The notes: generated by a model not told the origin, from the sequence alone. Positions 1-8,927 are shown, numbered from the stretch's first letter. The stretch is DNA of 64,000 nt from DATLSM01 sp963722965 (GCA_963722965.1 CAVROX010000004.1:16296-80295); one strand, 5' to 3'. Numbers and translations: made by a program.

Positions 1-1080
1 ACGACGACCTCGGCGGCGATCGCCACCGGAATGGCGGCGCGCGGGCTGAAGGTCTGCGTGCTGACGATTGACCCGGCGAAGCGGCTCGCGGACTCGCTCG
101 GGCTGAGGGAGCTGGGCAACGATGCAAGGCGCGTGGACCCCGAGCTCTTGGCGGCCCAGGGGATCGAGATGAAGGGCGAGCTGTGGGCGATGATGCTGGA
201 CGCGAAGGCAACCTTCGATGAGCTCGTCTCCCGCCAGGCACCGGATGAGGCCTCGCGCGACCGGGTCCTGGAAAACCGGATCTACCAGCAGATCTCCAAC
301 GCCCTGGCCGGTTCGCAGGAGTACATGGCGATGGAGAAGCTCTTTGAGCTGCACAGCGAGGGTCGCTTTGACCTGCTCGTCCTCGACACGCCGCCAACCC
401 GCAACGCGCTCGATTTCCTCGACGCGCCCCGCCGTCTGACCCAGTTCATCGAGGGGCGCTCGCTGCGGGTCTTTATGCGACCGACCGGGCTGGCGGCGCG
501 GGTTGCGGGGCGCAGCGCCTCGGTCATGCTCAGCGTTTTCAAGCGAATCGTCGGCTTTGACCTGCTCGCCGACCTGGCCGAGTTCTTCAACGCATTCAGC
601 GGCATGGTCGACGGCTTCCAGGCGCGGGCGAAGCGGGTCAACGGCCTGCTGGCCGACCCTCGCACCTGCTTTTTGGTCGTCTGCGGGCCGCAGGGGGAGC
701 CGATCAGCGAAGCCGTCTACTTTCACCGCAAGCTGGTTGAGGCGCGGCTTCCGTTCGGCGGGGTGATCGTCAACAAGGTCCACTACCCCGCCGAGCGACT
801 GCGGGGCGAGGGCGCCGAGGTGGGGAGGATCCTCGCCGAGCGGCTCGGGGACGAGGATCTGGCGCGGCGGGTGGCGGAGAACTTCGCCGACTACCAGGCG
901 CTGGCCGAGCGCGACGCAAACAACATCAAGCGCCTCGCAGCCGAGCTTCGGAGCAAGGGCGTGATCCGCGTTCCCCACCTCGACGAGGACGTGCACGATC
1001 TCGCCGGCCTGGCTGAGATCAACCGCTACCTGTTTGCGACCGGCAAAGAGAGGGAGACGTTGGCCGCGGGTCGCGCCTAG
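1..1080 (+). CDS. ArsA/GET3-family ATPase, 5'-truncated
   Basis: The reading frame is open from base 1, so the gene begins before the window. The first residues (TTTSAAIATG) look like the end of a deviant Walker A loop (GKGGVGKTT type). VCVLTIDPAKRLADSLG follows, the switch-like segment of ArsA/GET3 ATPases, and LLVLDTPPTRNALDFLDAP fits the switch II/A-loop region. The C-terminal third (FGGVIVNKVH) is also typical of the family. Such ATPases act as cytosolic dimers in anion (arsenite) export or tail-anchored protein handling; actinobacterial members are mostly uncharacterised, so no substrate is assigned. The stop codon overlaps the convergent next gene by 4 bp. At least 359 residues are present and only the N-terminal glycine-rich loop is missing. 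Confidence 0.88.
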   Translation, partial: TTTSAAIATGMAARGLKVCVLTIDPAKRLADSLGLRELGNDARRVDPELLAAQGIEMKGELWAMMLDAKATFDELVSRQAPDEASRDRVLENRIYQQISNALAGSQEYMAMEKLFELHSEGRFDLLVLDTPPTRNALDFLDAPRRLTQFIEGRSLRVFMRPTGLAARVAGRSASVMLSVFKRIVGFDLLADLAEFFNAFSGMVDGFQARAKRVNGLLADPRTCFLVVCGPQGEPISEAVYFHRKLVEARLPFGGVIVNKVHYPAERLRGEGAEVGRILAERLGDEDLARRVAENFADYQALAERDANNIKRLAAELRSKGVIRVPHLDEDVHDLAGLAEINRYLFATGKERETLAAGRA

Positions 1081-2672
1081 CCGGCGCGGCGGGAGTAATG
1101 GTCATACTCAAGCTCACCGACATCCCAGTCTGAGTCCGGGACCGGGAAGAGGTGGCGAACGCGGGAGCTGTCAACCCGCTCGCGCTGGGCGGGGTCGGTC
1201 TTCACCGCCTGGAAATCAAGCGTGCTGCGCTCGAGCTCGACCTCATCGAGCCAGGCTCTGGCGGTGATCCGGATCTCATCTTCATCGGGAATCGGCTCCA
1301 TGATGCGGGTCTCCTGCTCCATGTAGTCCTCCTTGTCTGGGGGCTGGGGCTGGCGTTGGTCGGCTTCGGGTTCCAAGAGGGCCTCGACGGGGATCTCCTG
1401 CGCGACGACTGCAATCTCCGCGTCTCCAGCTTCCAGGCCGGTGGCGATCAGGGTCTCGTCGGCCGCGGTGCTGATGTCGGCGCCGAGCTCGCCGAGCGCG
1501 GCGTCGCGGAGCAGGCGGCGCAGGCCCTCCTCGGTCCAGCTCGCCAGCTCCCGCCCGCACTCGGTCGGCCGCCCGTTCCCGTTCATCAGCGCCCGCTCCA
1601 GCTCGAGGGCGTGCTCGACTTGCTCGCGGGCCCGGATCCGGTCTAGGGACTCGCCGGCGATCAGGGCTGCCGCCCGCATCGGCAGGGTGGCGCCGACCGG
1701 GCCCGCGCCCTCGAGCACGGCGCGCAGCGCCAGCAGGTGATCGCTGAGGCCCTCGAGCGCGGTCTCGCGCTCGCAGCCCATCTCGAAGCGGCCAACCGCC
1801 CATGCGAGGGCTGAGTCGGGGTCGGGGCGGGCCTCCAAGGCGCTCGCCAGCTCCGCCAGCTCGGTCGCCTCCTCCTCGCTCAGCTCGTACCCGCCGGGGC
1901 GGGTCGCGGGGGCGCCGGTGGCAACGCGCCGCCAGCGCCCCTCGCCGGTCGGGGCGAAGGCGTAGGGGCCAAGTCCGACGCCGCCGCCCTTGAACAGGCG
2001 CATGACGCTGATCAGCTCGCGAAGCTGGCGCATCGCCTCCGCCGCGCCTTCCGGTTCGCCGTTCTGCTCGGCCAATGCCAGGAACTGAGGCTCCCAGGCG
2101 GCGCGCCCCATCCCCTCGCTGCGGACTGCCTCGAGCGGGGCCTCAATTGCATCGGCGCGGACCAGACGCACCCCGTGCGGCAGTTGCAGGCGGGCCAGCG
2201 GCATCCGCAGCCCAACGACGGGAGCGATCAGGACGTCGGCCTGGTGGACGTCACGCGCCTCGGCGGCGAGCACGGCCAGCGCGTTGTCGAGCCGCGAGCG
2301 GGCGAGGGAGAACTCGGTGCAACCGTCCCAAAGGGAGGCAAGGAAGATCGTCAGGGCCCGCGCGGAGCGCTCGAGGGGGTCGGCCGGTACGGCCTCGCCG
2401 CACGCCTCCAGGTAGGGCGCCCCGACGCCGGCCTCCTCGACCGCCTCGCAGGCCGGGTCGAAGGCGGGCAGCGAGCGTAGCTCGGCTTCACGCTCGAGCA
2501 CGTAGCGGGAGGTCAGCGGCAGGTAGTGGTAGAAGGGCGAATCGGGGCCCGCGTCCTCGGCGACGTCGAAGGGGATCTGGTCGCCGCCGGCGACCAGCGC
2601 GCTTAAGCGAGTCGCGGCCTCCAGCGCCAGCCGCTTCAGAGCCTCGTTGAGCAGAAAGTCGCCCACGCACAT
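1077..2672 (-). CDS. Conserved hypothetical protein, 531 aa
   Basis: A long GC-rich ORF with normal codon use and an ATG start at 2672. I do not recognise the family. The protein is mostly alpha-helical and acidic, with no signal peptide or membrane segment. The middle (around residues 215-250) contains a glycine-rich stretch (FKGGGVGLGPYAF) and a region rich in Glu and Ala. From about residue 430 comes a low-complexity Pro/Gln/Glu linker (QRQPQPPDKEDYMEQE), followed by a charged tail ending in HLFPVPDSDWDVGELEYDHY. It converges on the ArsA-like gene with a 4-bp overlap, so the two are not co-transcribed. It may be a lineage-specific cytosolic protein; no function is proposed. Confidence 0.7.
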   Translation of the reverse strand: MCVGDFLLNEALKRLALEAATRLSALVAGGDQIPFDVAEDAGPDSPFYHYLPLTSRYVLEREAELRSLPAFDPACEAVEEAGVGAPYLEACGEAVPADPLERSARALTIFLASLWDGCTEFSLARSRLDNALAVLAAEARDVHQADVLIAPVVGLRMPLARLQLPHGVRLVRADAIEAPLEAVRSEGMGRAAWEPQFLALAEQNGEPEGAAEAMRQLRELISVMRLFKGGGVGLGPYAFAPTGEGRWRRVATGAPATRPGGYELSEEEATELAELASALEARPDPDSALAWAVGRFEMGCERETALEGLSDHLLALRAVLEGAGPVGATLPMRAAALIAGESLDRIRAREQVEHALELERALMNGNGRPTECGRELASWTEEGLRRLLRDAALGELGADISTAADETLIATGLEAGDAEIAVVAQEIPVEALLEPEADQRQPQPPDKEDYMEQETRIMEPIPDEDEIRITARAWLDEVELERSTLDFQAVKTDPAQRERVDSSRVRHLFPVPDSDWDVGELEYDHYSRRAG

Positions 2673-2747
2673 CGCTTCCGCCCGCCCAGGGGAGCTCCTG
2701 CGGCTGCACGACGCCTTGCAGATCGCGGGCCCTGGACGTTTGGTCTA

Positions 2748-3095
2748 CTAGACGGTGGCTGGTGCCGGCTGGGCGTCGCCTGCCAGCAGCCAGCGCGTTC
2801 CGTAAGTCCTCATGTCGTCGATCAGCGGCACCAGCGCCTCACCCTTCTCGGTCAGCGCGTACTCGACCCGGGGCGGGACCTCGGGGAAAGTGTGCCGCTC
2901 GACGATCCCCTCCTCTTCCAGCGCCCGCAGCCGCAGCGAGAGGGTGCGCGGGCTGATCCCCTCAAGCGAGCGCTCAAGCTCACAGAAGCGGCTGCTGCCG
3001 TCGGCGAGATCGCGGATTAAGAGAAGCGTCCACTTGCCGCAGACCACTTCGGCGGTACGGCAGACGGGGCATCTGGAGTTGTTCAGAGCGCTCAT
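2748..3095 (-). CDS. HxlR-family winged-helix transcriptional regulator
   Basis: About 115 residues, the usual size for HxlR regulators. The N-terminus has CPVCRTAEVVCGKWTLLLIRDL, where CP(V)xxxxxxxxGKWxxLILxxL is the HxlR signature. Then come RFCELERSLEGISPRTLSLRLRALEEEGIVER (the DNA-recognition helix of the winged helix) and PPRVEYALTEKGEAL (the wing). I chose the ATG at 3095 because the longer frame upstream (to 3245) adds 50 residues unlike the family and crosses the palindromes at 3124-3165. The gene is divergent from the minor pilin operon, so it could regulate itself, the pilus genes or both. The cysteines near the N-terminus are compatible with redox or aldehyde sensing as in some family members, but that is inference. 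Confidence 0.9.
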   Translation of the reverse strand: MSALNNSRCPVCRTAEVVCGKWTLLLIRDLADGSSRFCELERSLEGISPRTLSLRLRALEEEGIVERHTFPEVPPRVEYALTEKGEALVPLIDDMRTYGTRWLLAGDAQPAPATV

Positions 3096-3146
3096 GGCCA
3101 AAGAAGGCGTTGGTTGATCGCCTCGCTTTAGCGAGTGTAGCGACAC

Positions 3147-3165
3147 TGCTTCACTTACTGAAGCA
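3147..3165. promoter_or_regulatory. Palindrome in the HxlR / minor pilin divergent region
   Basis: A perfect inverted repeat TGCTTCA-cttac-TGAAGCA lies 52 bp upstream of the HxlR start and about 80 bp upstream of the first minor pilin. Two shorter palindromes sit immediately beside it: CGCT-tt-AGCG at 3124-3133 and AGTGT-agcg-ACACT at 3134-3147. HxlR dimers bind dyad-symmetric sites near their own promoters, so this is a reasonable operator candidate. The dyads are seen in the sequence; the binding protein is inferred from position. Confidence 0.45.
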
Positions 3166-3243
3166 TTGGGCGAATCCAGGTGCTGAGCGCCTTTGCCGTC
3201 CGCTCGGCTAAAGCCGCGGCCCGGCCGATCCGATGCAGAAGGC

Positions 3244-4611
3244 ATGATCTCGGCGAGAGGGCCAGTTTTGCTGCGGCCTCGAGAGGCGGGCTTTGCGCTG
3301 ATCGAGGTCTTGGTCAGCGCGGTGATTGTCGTGCTCGTCTCCGGCGCGGTCTTCGGCCTGCTCGAGGCAAGCGCCCACTCTGCCGCCGAACAGCGCCAGC
3401 GATCCGAGGCATACGCGATCGCCCAGGAAGATCAGGCGCGCCTGCGCTCGCTGCCCGTCCCGCAGCTCAACCGACTGAGTCAGACGCGGACCGTCACCGT
3501 CAACGGCACCCCGTTCAAGGTCGAATCATCGGGACTCTTCGTCAATGACAAGACCGGCACCTCTTCCTGCGGGCAGGGCACCTCCTCGGCCGACTACGTC
3601 AAGGTCACCTCGACGGTCAGCTGGCCGAGCCTCGGCACCCGCAAGCCGGCCGAGATCCAAAGCATCGTCACGCCCCCGCCGGGCTCGCTCAACCCCAGTC
3701 ACGGAACCCTGACGATCTTCGCCGCCAACGCCCACGAAGTGCCGATCCCCGGCATCGGCCTCTCCGGCACCGGTGCCGGGACGTTCAACGGCTCCACCGA
3801 TGAAAACGGTTGTGCGATGTTCCCCGACGAGCCTTCCGGCAACTACACGCTGACCCCGTCGGGCATTGCAAGCGGGCTGGTCAATACCGACGGCAACCCG
3901 CCAGGGCCGGAGACGGTCAGCGTGGTCGCGGGTAGCACCTCAACGGTCCAGCTTCTCTACGACATCCCGGGTGCGATCAAAGCCAAGTTCACGACCCTCT
4001 CCGGTGGCTCGGTGGTGGCCGCAAAGGCGAGTTCGATGATCGTCTTCAACACCGGAATGACGACCGCGAAAGCCTTCGCGAGCAAAGGCGGCAACCCGGA
4101 AGGAGAAATAAGCACCGGAAAGACCCTCTTTCCGTTCGTCTCGCCAGACACGGTCTACGCCGGGGCATGCACGACGAATAACCCCAACCCCAACGGCGAA
4201 GCCAAACCACCTGACCCCTCCGCGCTTGCCAATGTAGCCGTGACCGCCAACGGCGAAGCAACACCAACGATCCAGCTACCTGCCCTGGAACTGACGGTCA
4301 AAAACAAAGAAACTGGAAAAGCGGTCAGCGGCACGAAGGCTACAGCCACCGATCTAAATTGCTCGCCTGGTGGGGTCCCCGTGAAGCGGACCTACACCAC
4401 CAACTCCTCGGGACAGCTGCCCGAACCGGGCCTACCGTGGAGCAGCTATGAAATCTGTGCCGATGCGCCGATCACCACGATCAAAAAAGAAGGAAAAAAA
4501 GAAACGACCGAAACGGTCACTCGCAAGGAAACGACCTCGGTGGAACTCCACAGCACCAAAACCACGCTCGAACTCCCGATCTCCTCGAGCTCTGCAAAAG
4601 GCGAATGCTGA
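3244..4611 (+). CDS. Type IV minor prepilin, PilV-like, with two carboxypeptidase-regulatory-like domains
   Basis: The N-terminus has a class III prepilin signal: a 16-residue basic leader, then G|FALIEVLVSAVIVVLVSGAV, with the conserved Gly before the cleavage site, Phe at +1 and Glu at +5. I preferred the ATG at 3244 to the TTG at 3193 because it gives the usual short leader. After the helical stalk (to about residue 60), two segments resemble carboxypeptidase-regulatory or transthyretin-like beta domains: about 155-235 (GTLTIFAANAHEVPIPG ... GNYTLTPSG) and about 345-430 (LELTVKNKETGKAVSGTKA). This architecture fits an adhesive minor pilin at or near the fibre tip. It is first in a tightly packed operon and its stop overlaps the next start (TGATG). 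Confidence 0.85.
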   Translation: MISARGPVLLRPREAGFALIEVLVSAVIVVLVSGAVFGLLEASAHSAAEQRQRSEAYAIAQEDQARLRSLPVPQLNRLSQTRTVTVNGTPFKVESSGLFVNDKTGTSSCGQGTSSADYVKVTSTVSWPSLGTRKPAEIQSIVTPPPGSLNPSHGTLTIFAANAHEVPIPGIGLSGTGAGTFNGSTDENGCAMFPDEPSGNYTLTPSGIASGLVNTDGNPPGPETVSVVAGSTSTVQLLYDIPGAIKAKFTTLSGGSVVAAKASSMIVFNTGMTTAKAFASKGGNPEGEISTGKTLFPFVSPDTVYAGACTTNNPNPNGEAKPPDPSALANVAVTANGEATPTIQLPALELTVKNKETGKAVSGTKATATDLNCSPGGVPVKRTYTTNSSGQLPEPGLPWSSYEICADAPITTIKKEGKKETTETVTRKETTSVELHSTKTTLELPISSSSAKGEC

Positions 4612-5303
4612 TGCAGCGCCTCGATTTGATCCGCGATCAGCGCGGGACGACACTGATCGAGCTCTTGGTCGCAACCCTTGCCGGCGTTGTCGTCTTTTTC
4701 GCGATCTGTGTGATGGTGATCGTCTCGCTGAGGGAGACAGCGCGAACGACAACGCATGTCGAAGCCACCCAGCGCGCCCGTTTGGTCATCGGCAAGGTGA
4801 TTGAAGAGCTGCACTCCGCCTGCGTGGCACCTCAGATCACCCCGATCCAAGAAGGCAGCAACGGCACCCTGCTCAGCTTCTGGCACCAGACCGGCTCCGC
4901 GGTCGCGCCCACACCAGTGCTCAGCAAGGTTGTCCTCAAAGGGACGACCCTCAGCCAGGAAGAATACCCCGTCGTCGGCGGCTCGGCGCCGGACTGGGTG
5001 CCTGCCAAAACTGCGTCCCGCACTGAAACGCTGATGACCAACGTCAGCCCCACCCCCCCGAGCACCTCAATTTTCTCCTACTACGCCTACTCAAACGGCG
5101 AAGTTGGTCCGACTCCACTCGCGGTTCCGTTAAACAACGAAACAGCGCCCCGCACTGTCGAGGTCGGGGTCGCGCTCAGCGCCGCTCCCAAAAACACGCC
5201 GATCGCTGACGAAACCGCCCCGACCAAAATCACCGACAGCGCCCTCCTTCGCTTCACTCCGGCCTCCTACAACACGAGCGCACCGAGCCTGCCGTGCCAG
5301 TGA
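4611..5303 (+). CDS. Type IV minor prepilin, PilW-like
   Basis: The leader MQRLDLIRDQRG is followed by TTLIELLVATLAGVVVFFAICVMVIV, a class III prepilin signal with Gly at -1 and Glu at +5 but Thr rather than Phe/Met at +1. The ATG at 4611 overlaps the upstream stop (TGATG) and has an AAAGG box about 9 nt away. The ATG at 4605 is an alternative that adds two residues. The globular part of roughly 195 residues is unrecognised, beta-rich and ends with a Pro/Ser-rich tail. Two cysteines (near residue 68 and at the C-terminus, SLPCQ) could form the disulfide common in pilin D-loops. It overlaps the next gene by 10 bp, which suggests translational coupling and joint use as a minor pilin subcomplex. 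Confidence 0.83.
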   Translation: MQRLDLIRDQRGTTLIELLVATLAGVVVFFAICVMVIVSLRETARTTTHVEATQRARLVIGKVIEELHSACVAPQITPIQEGSNGTLLSFWHQTGSAVAPTPVLSKVVLKGTTLSQEEYPVVGGSAPDWVPAKTASRTETLMTNVSPTPPSTSIFSYYAYSNGEVGPTPLAVPLNNETAPRTVEVGVALSAAPKNTPIADETAPTKITDSALLRFTPASYNTSAPSLPCQ

Positions 5304-6829
5304 GAACGTCGACATCTGAGAGTGGCTTCACGATGGTGGCAGCGATCTGCGGTGCGACGTTGATCGCGATGCTCGCCGTGGTCGCGGTTACTGCGGTCAC
5401 CGGCGACGCCAATTTGGTCCAACGAGACCTCGCACATAAACAGGCATACCAGGCCGCGGTGGCAGGAATTGATGATTACTCATTTCACCTAAATGCCGAC
5501 AACACTTATTGGACCAACTGCACCCAAGTACCCGCACCCTCGGCAGTCAATCAGATCGGCTCCACCACAAATCGACGCCCGGTGCCAGGCAACACCGATG
5601 CGACCTATGCGATCGAACTTATCCCTGCGACGGGTCAGTCGAAATGCAATCCGGAAAGCCTCAGCACGGCGACGACCAGCATGATCGAACAAAGTGGCCC
5701 GCTGCCGGGCTCGTTTCGCATCCGCTCGAACGGCTATGCCGAAAACGCCAAGGTCTCAATTGTCGCAACCTTCAAGAGAGCAAGCTTCCTCGACTACATG
5801 TATTTCACCCAACTTGAGACCTCAGATCCTGTCACATACAGCAACGAAGCGACCGTAAAAGGCGCATATGAACAGTGCACTCTGACCTATCAGCAGGGTC
5901 GCTACAACAAACCGATCCCCAACTCGGGCGGAGAATATTGCGACAAGATCTCCTTCGTCAGCGAAGACACTATCAACGGCCCCCTGCATACCAACGATGC
6001 TCTGGCGATCTGCGGCACCCCGACCTTCGGTCGCACGCCCTCCGACGTGATCGAAGTGAGCGACTCCTCGCCTGGCTGGTTCTCGACCTGTAACGGCAGC
6101 AAACCAAACTTCAAGGGTACCTACGTGACCGGCGCGCCCGTACTGACGCCCCCGCCCAGCAACTCATCGCTCGCAACGATCGCCGAACCGGCCTTCAAGT
6201 TCACTGGCCAGGTTCGGATCTGCCTGAGCGGCACCTCGATGACAGTGGGTAAAGGTGGTACATGCACAGGGGTCTATTCCGGGCCGATACCTTCCAACGG
6301 TGTCGTCTACGTCGCCAATGGCAGCTGTTCTTCCACCTACACGCCGTTCGGCACCTCCTACCCCGAAACCTCGGGATGCGGGAATGTCTACGTCTCGGGC
6401 AGCTACTCGGGTCAGCTGACAATCGCTGCCGAAAACGACATCATCATCAACGGCAACCTGACCAACAGCGGCGGCGGACTGCTTGGCCTGATTGCCAACA
6501 ACTTCGTCCGCGTCTATCACCCCTGCTCGAACGGGACAAACGGCGCGGGATCGTTGAAAAACCCGACGATCGAAGCTGCGATTCTGACGATCAATCACTC
6601 TTTCATTGTCGATAACTACAACTGCGGTGCCTCGCTCGGATCGCTCAAAGTCGACGGTGCGATCGCCCAGAAATTCCGCGGCGCGGTGGGCACATTCAGC
6701 GAAAACGGCATCAGCACCGGTTACGCCAAGGACTACATCTACGACGACCGCCTCCGCTACGTGGAGCCGCCGAGCTTCATCAACCCTGTCCAATCCGCCT
6801 GGATTATTGGCAGGGAGACGATCGACTGA
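5294..6829 (+). CDS. PilX/GspK-like pilus tip subunit candidate, 511 aa
   Basis: The N-terminus MPVRTSTSESG|FTMVAAICGATLIAMLAVVAV is a prepilin leader and hydrophobic stalk, but position +5 is Ala instead of the near-invariant Glu. Loss of Glu5 is typical of PilX and GspK subunits, which cap the fibre. The large ectodomain of about 480 residues contains YFTQLETSDPVTY and GEYCDKISFVSEDTINGPLHTNDALAICGTPTFG, reminiscent of actinobacterial DUF4900-type or PilX-associated ectodomains. Several cysteines occur in pairs, consistent with an extracellular folded head. It is third in the minor pilin operon and overlaps its neighbour by 10 bp. About 114 bp separate it from pilM, so readthrough is plausible. 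AT-rich codons are somewhat more frequent here than in the flanking cytosolic genes. Confidence 0.78.
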   Translation: MPVRTSTSESGFTMVAAICGATLIAMLAVVAVTAVTGDANLVQRDLAHKQAYQAAVAGIDDYSFHLNADNTYWTNCTQVPAPSAVNQIGSTTNRRPVPGNTDATYAIELIPATGQSKCNPESLSTATTSMIEQSGPLPGSFRIRSNGYAENAKVSIVATFKRASFLDYMYFTQLETSDPVTYSNEATVKGAYEQCTLTYQQGRYNKPIPNSGGEYCDKISFVSEDTINGPLHTNDALAICGTPTFGRTPSDVIEVSDSSPGWFSTCNGSKPNFKGTYVTGAPVLTPPPSNSSLATIAEPAFKFTGQVRICLSGTSMTVGKGGTCTGVYSGPIPSNGVVYVANGSCSSTYTPFGTSYPETSGCGNVYVSGSYSGQLTIAAENDIIINGNLTNSGGGLLGLIANNFVRVYHPCSNGTNGAGSLKNPTIEAAILTINHSFIVDNYNCGASLGSLKVDGAIAQKFRGAVGTFSENGISTGYAKDYIYDDRLRYVEPPSFINPVQSAWIIGRETID

Positions 6830-6943
6830 CGGTCCAGCTTTTTCTAATTCTGGGTAGTTGCAAGGCAAAGGTTTTGAGGCCAATCGGTCGATTCAATCCC
6901 AGACCGGCGCCCCGCTAGCGCCCACCGTCCCAGGAAGAACCAG

Positions 6944-8038
6944 ATGCTCCAGATCACCAAGAAAAAAGACATCGCGTTGGTCGGGCTCGATATCGAGTCC
7001 GCCAGCATCGCCGCCACCGAGGTGCGCGCCAACGGCGCCCCTCGTCTGGCTGCCACGGCAATCGCCCAGCTGCCGGACGGGGCCTTCAACGATGGTGAGG
7101 TCGTCGACTCCGGAGCGATCACCGATGCCCTGCGCGGCCTTTTTTCCGAGCACAAGCTCTGCCGCCGGGTGCGACTTGGGATCGCCAACCAGCGCGTCGT
7201 CGTGCGCACCTTGCGATTGCCGACGATCGATGACCCCAAGGAGCTGGAAGCTGCGGTGCGCTTCGAGGCCCAGGAGCAGATCCCGATGCCGATCGACCAG
7301 GCGGTGCTCGACCATCGCGTCATCGGTGGGGTCCCCGGTTCCGAGGACAGTGCCCCCCAGATTGACGTGGTCGTTGTCGCCGCCCGCCGCGACATGATCG
7401 ATGCCACCCTGCGGCCACTGCGCGACGCCGGCCTGCAGCCGATGGGCGTCGACCTCTCCGCCTTTGGCTTGATCCGCGCCCTCGCCGGCTCGGCCACCGG
7501 CACACCGGGCTCAGCCGAGGGTGAGAGCGCCGTGGGCTCACCCCAATCTGCCGTCCTTTACTGCAATATCGGCGATACCACCAACCTGGCAATCGCCAGG
7601 GGGCGCTCGTGCCTGTTCACCCGCGTTTCGCCGGTTGGCCTCGACGGCATCGCCAACGCCCTGGCGGGGACCAGCGGGGTGAGTCGAGAGCACGCCCGGA
7701 TGTGGCTAGGCCACGTCGGTCTAACCCAACCGATCGAGACCATCGAGGGGGACCAGGAGGTGATCGCCAAGGCGCGAGCGGTGATCGAGAGCGGCGTCTC
7801 CTCCCTGCTCGATGAGCTTCGCCTCTCGCTCGATTTTTACGGGAACCAGGAGGCTGCGGTGGCGATCGAGCGGGTCGTTTTGAGCGGTCCGGGTAGCACC
7901 ATTCCCGGACTCGGTGAGCAGATGGAGCCGACCCTTGGCCTGCCGATCGAGGTCGGCCTTCCCGATGCCCTCGCTGACCTTGACTCGGCCTCTGCCGCCC
8001 GCCTAACCCTCTCCTACGGCCTCGCTTTAGACGAGTAG
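6944..8038 (+). CDS. pilM: Type IV pilus inner-membrane platform protein PilM
   Basis: 364 residues with the actin-like ATPase fold of PilM. Visible elements are VGLDIESASIAATEV (phosphate-1 motif), FEAQEQIPMPIDQAVLDHRVI (typical of PilM), DVVVVAARRDMID, GVDLSAFGLIRAL, the second phosphate loop VLYCNIGDTTNLAIARG and LSGPGSTIPGLGEQME near the C-terminus. PilM is a cytoplasmic ring protein that binds the N-terminal tail of PilN and links the PilB/PilT motors to the membrane platform. It is followed after 3 bp by pilN, the canonical order pilMNO. An AGGAAG box precedes the ATG. Confidence 0.95.
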   Translation: MLQITKKKDIALVGLDIESASIAATEVRANGAPRLAATAIAQLPDGAFNDGEVVDSGAITDALRGLFSEHKLCRRVRLGIANQRVVVRTLRLPTIDDPKELEAAVRFEAQEQIPMPIDQAVLDHRVIGGVPGSEDSAPQIDVVVVAARRDMIDATLRPLRDAGLQPMGVDLSAFGLIRALAGSATGTPGSAEGESAVGSPQSAVLYCNIGDTTNLAIARGRSCLFTRVSPVGLDGIANALAGTSGVSREHARMWLGHVGLTQPIETIEGDQEVIAKARAVIESGVSSLLDELRLSLDFYGNQEAAVAIERVVLSGPGSTIPGLGEQMEPTLGLPIEVGLPDALADLDSASAARLTLSYGLALDE

Positions 8039-8041
8039 AAC

Positions 8042-8926
8042 ATGCGGCCCGTCAACCTCATTCCGGTCGACCAACGCCATGGGCGGCGAGCCCCGATGCG
8101 CGGCGGCCCGCTCGCCTACATCCTGATCGGAGCGCTGGTCGCGGCGCTGGCGGGGGTCACCGTACTGGTCATCACCGACAATCAGATCTCCGAACGCAAG
8201 TCGGAGGTGGCCCAACTCGAACAGGAAAATACCCTCGCCAAAGCCCACGCCGCCCGCCTTGAGGCATATACCCAGTTCCACCGCATCCGCGACCGGCGTA
8301 TCGCGACCGTCACCGATCTCGCCGATAGCCGCTTTGACTGGGAACGGGTGATGCGTGAACTGGCCCTCGTCTTGCCGGGCAACGTCTGGCTGACCAACCT
8401 CACCGCTACCGCCAATCCGCAAGTCAGCCCAGAGGGAGCCGCCAGCATCGCGCTGCGCGCCTCGGTGTCCGGTCCGGCGTTGGAGCTGGTCGGCTGCGCC
8501 AGCAGCCAGGAAGCGGTCGCCGGCTTCATCCAGTCGCTGAAGGAGATCGACGGTGTGACCCGGGTGGGCGTGCAGTTTTCGCAGCTCGGAAGCCTCCAGG
8601 GCAGCGGAGGTTCGGTAAGCAGCGGCTCTGCAACTTCGGCCTCCGGCGGGGGGGGCGGCTCGAGCTGCCAGACACATGCCTTCATTGCCCAGTTCCAGAT
8701 CGTCGCGGCCTTCGACGCGGCGCCAGTTTCCAGCGAAACTGCCGGGTCAAGCGGCTCAACCAGCAGCCCGACTGCGTCAACCTCGACCGCCTCGACGACC
8801 ACAACGCCGTCGAGCTCCTCGAGCAGCTCGGCGCCCTCGACCGCCTCAACGACCACAACGCCGTCGAGCTCCTCGAGCAGCTCGGCGCCCTCGACCGCCG
8901 CTTCGACAAGCTCGGCGGGTGGCTGA
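8042..8926 (+). CDS. pilN: Type IV pilus assembly protein PilN
   Basis: The N-terminus MRPVNLIPVDQR is the conserved PilN tail (consensus xxxINLLPxxxR) that docks into PilM. One transmembrane helix follows (about residues 24-46), then a coiled coil (KSEVAQLEQENTLAKAHAARLEAY) and a periplasmic ferredoxin-like domain (FDWERVMRELALVLPGNVWLTNLTA). The C-terminal 60 residues are unusual low-complexity Ser/Thr/Ala/Pro sequence containing an 18-residue duplication (STASTTTTP followed by a Ser run). The gene is 3 bp from pilM and 1 bp from pilO. The tail may act as a flexible tether in the cell envelope; it is not part of the usual PilN fold. Confidence 0.93.
   Translation: MRPVNLIPVDQRHGRRAPMRGGPLAYILIGALVAALAGVTVLVITDNQISERKSEVAQLEQENTLAKAHAARLEAYTQFHRIRDRRIATVTDLADSRFDWERVMRELALVLPGNVWLTNLTATANPQVSPEGAASIALRASVSGPALELVGCASSQEAVAGFIQSLKEIDGVTRVGVQFSQLGSLQGSGGSVSSGSATSASGGGGGSSCQTHAFIAQFQIVAAFDAAPVSSETAGSSGSTSSPTASTSTASTTTTPSSSSSSSAPSTASTTTTPSSSSSSSAPSTAASTSSAGG
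8782..8889 (+). repeat. Two tandem 54-bp repeats in pilN
   Basis: Two near-identical 54-bp units start at 8782 and 8836, with the first bases of a third at 8890. They encode an 18-residue Ser/Thr/Pro-rich unit. I see a single substitution between the copies (cg versus ca after the tenth base). The in-frame period implies slippage or unequal recombination in a disordered tail. Confidence 0.85.
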
Positions 8927-8927
8927 G

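Noticed and set aside
8676..8927. Upstream extension of pilO inside pilN
   Set aside because: It encodes Arg/Pro repeats produced by the frame-shifted pilN tail; the ATG at 8928, one base after the pilN stop, fits the family.
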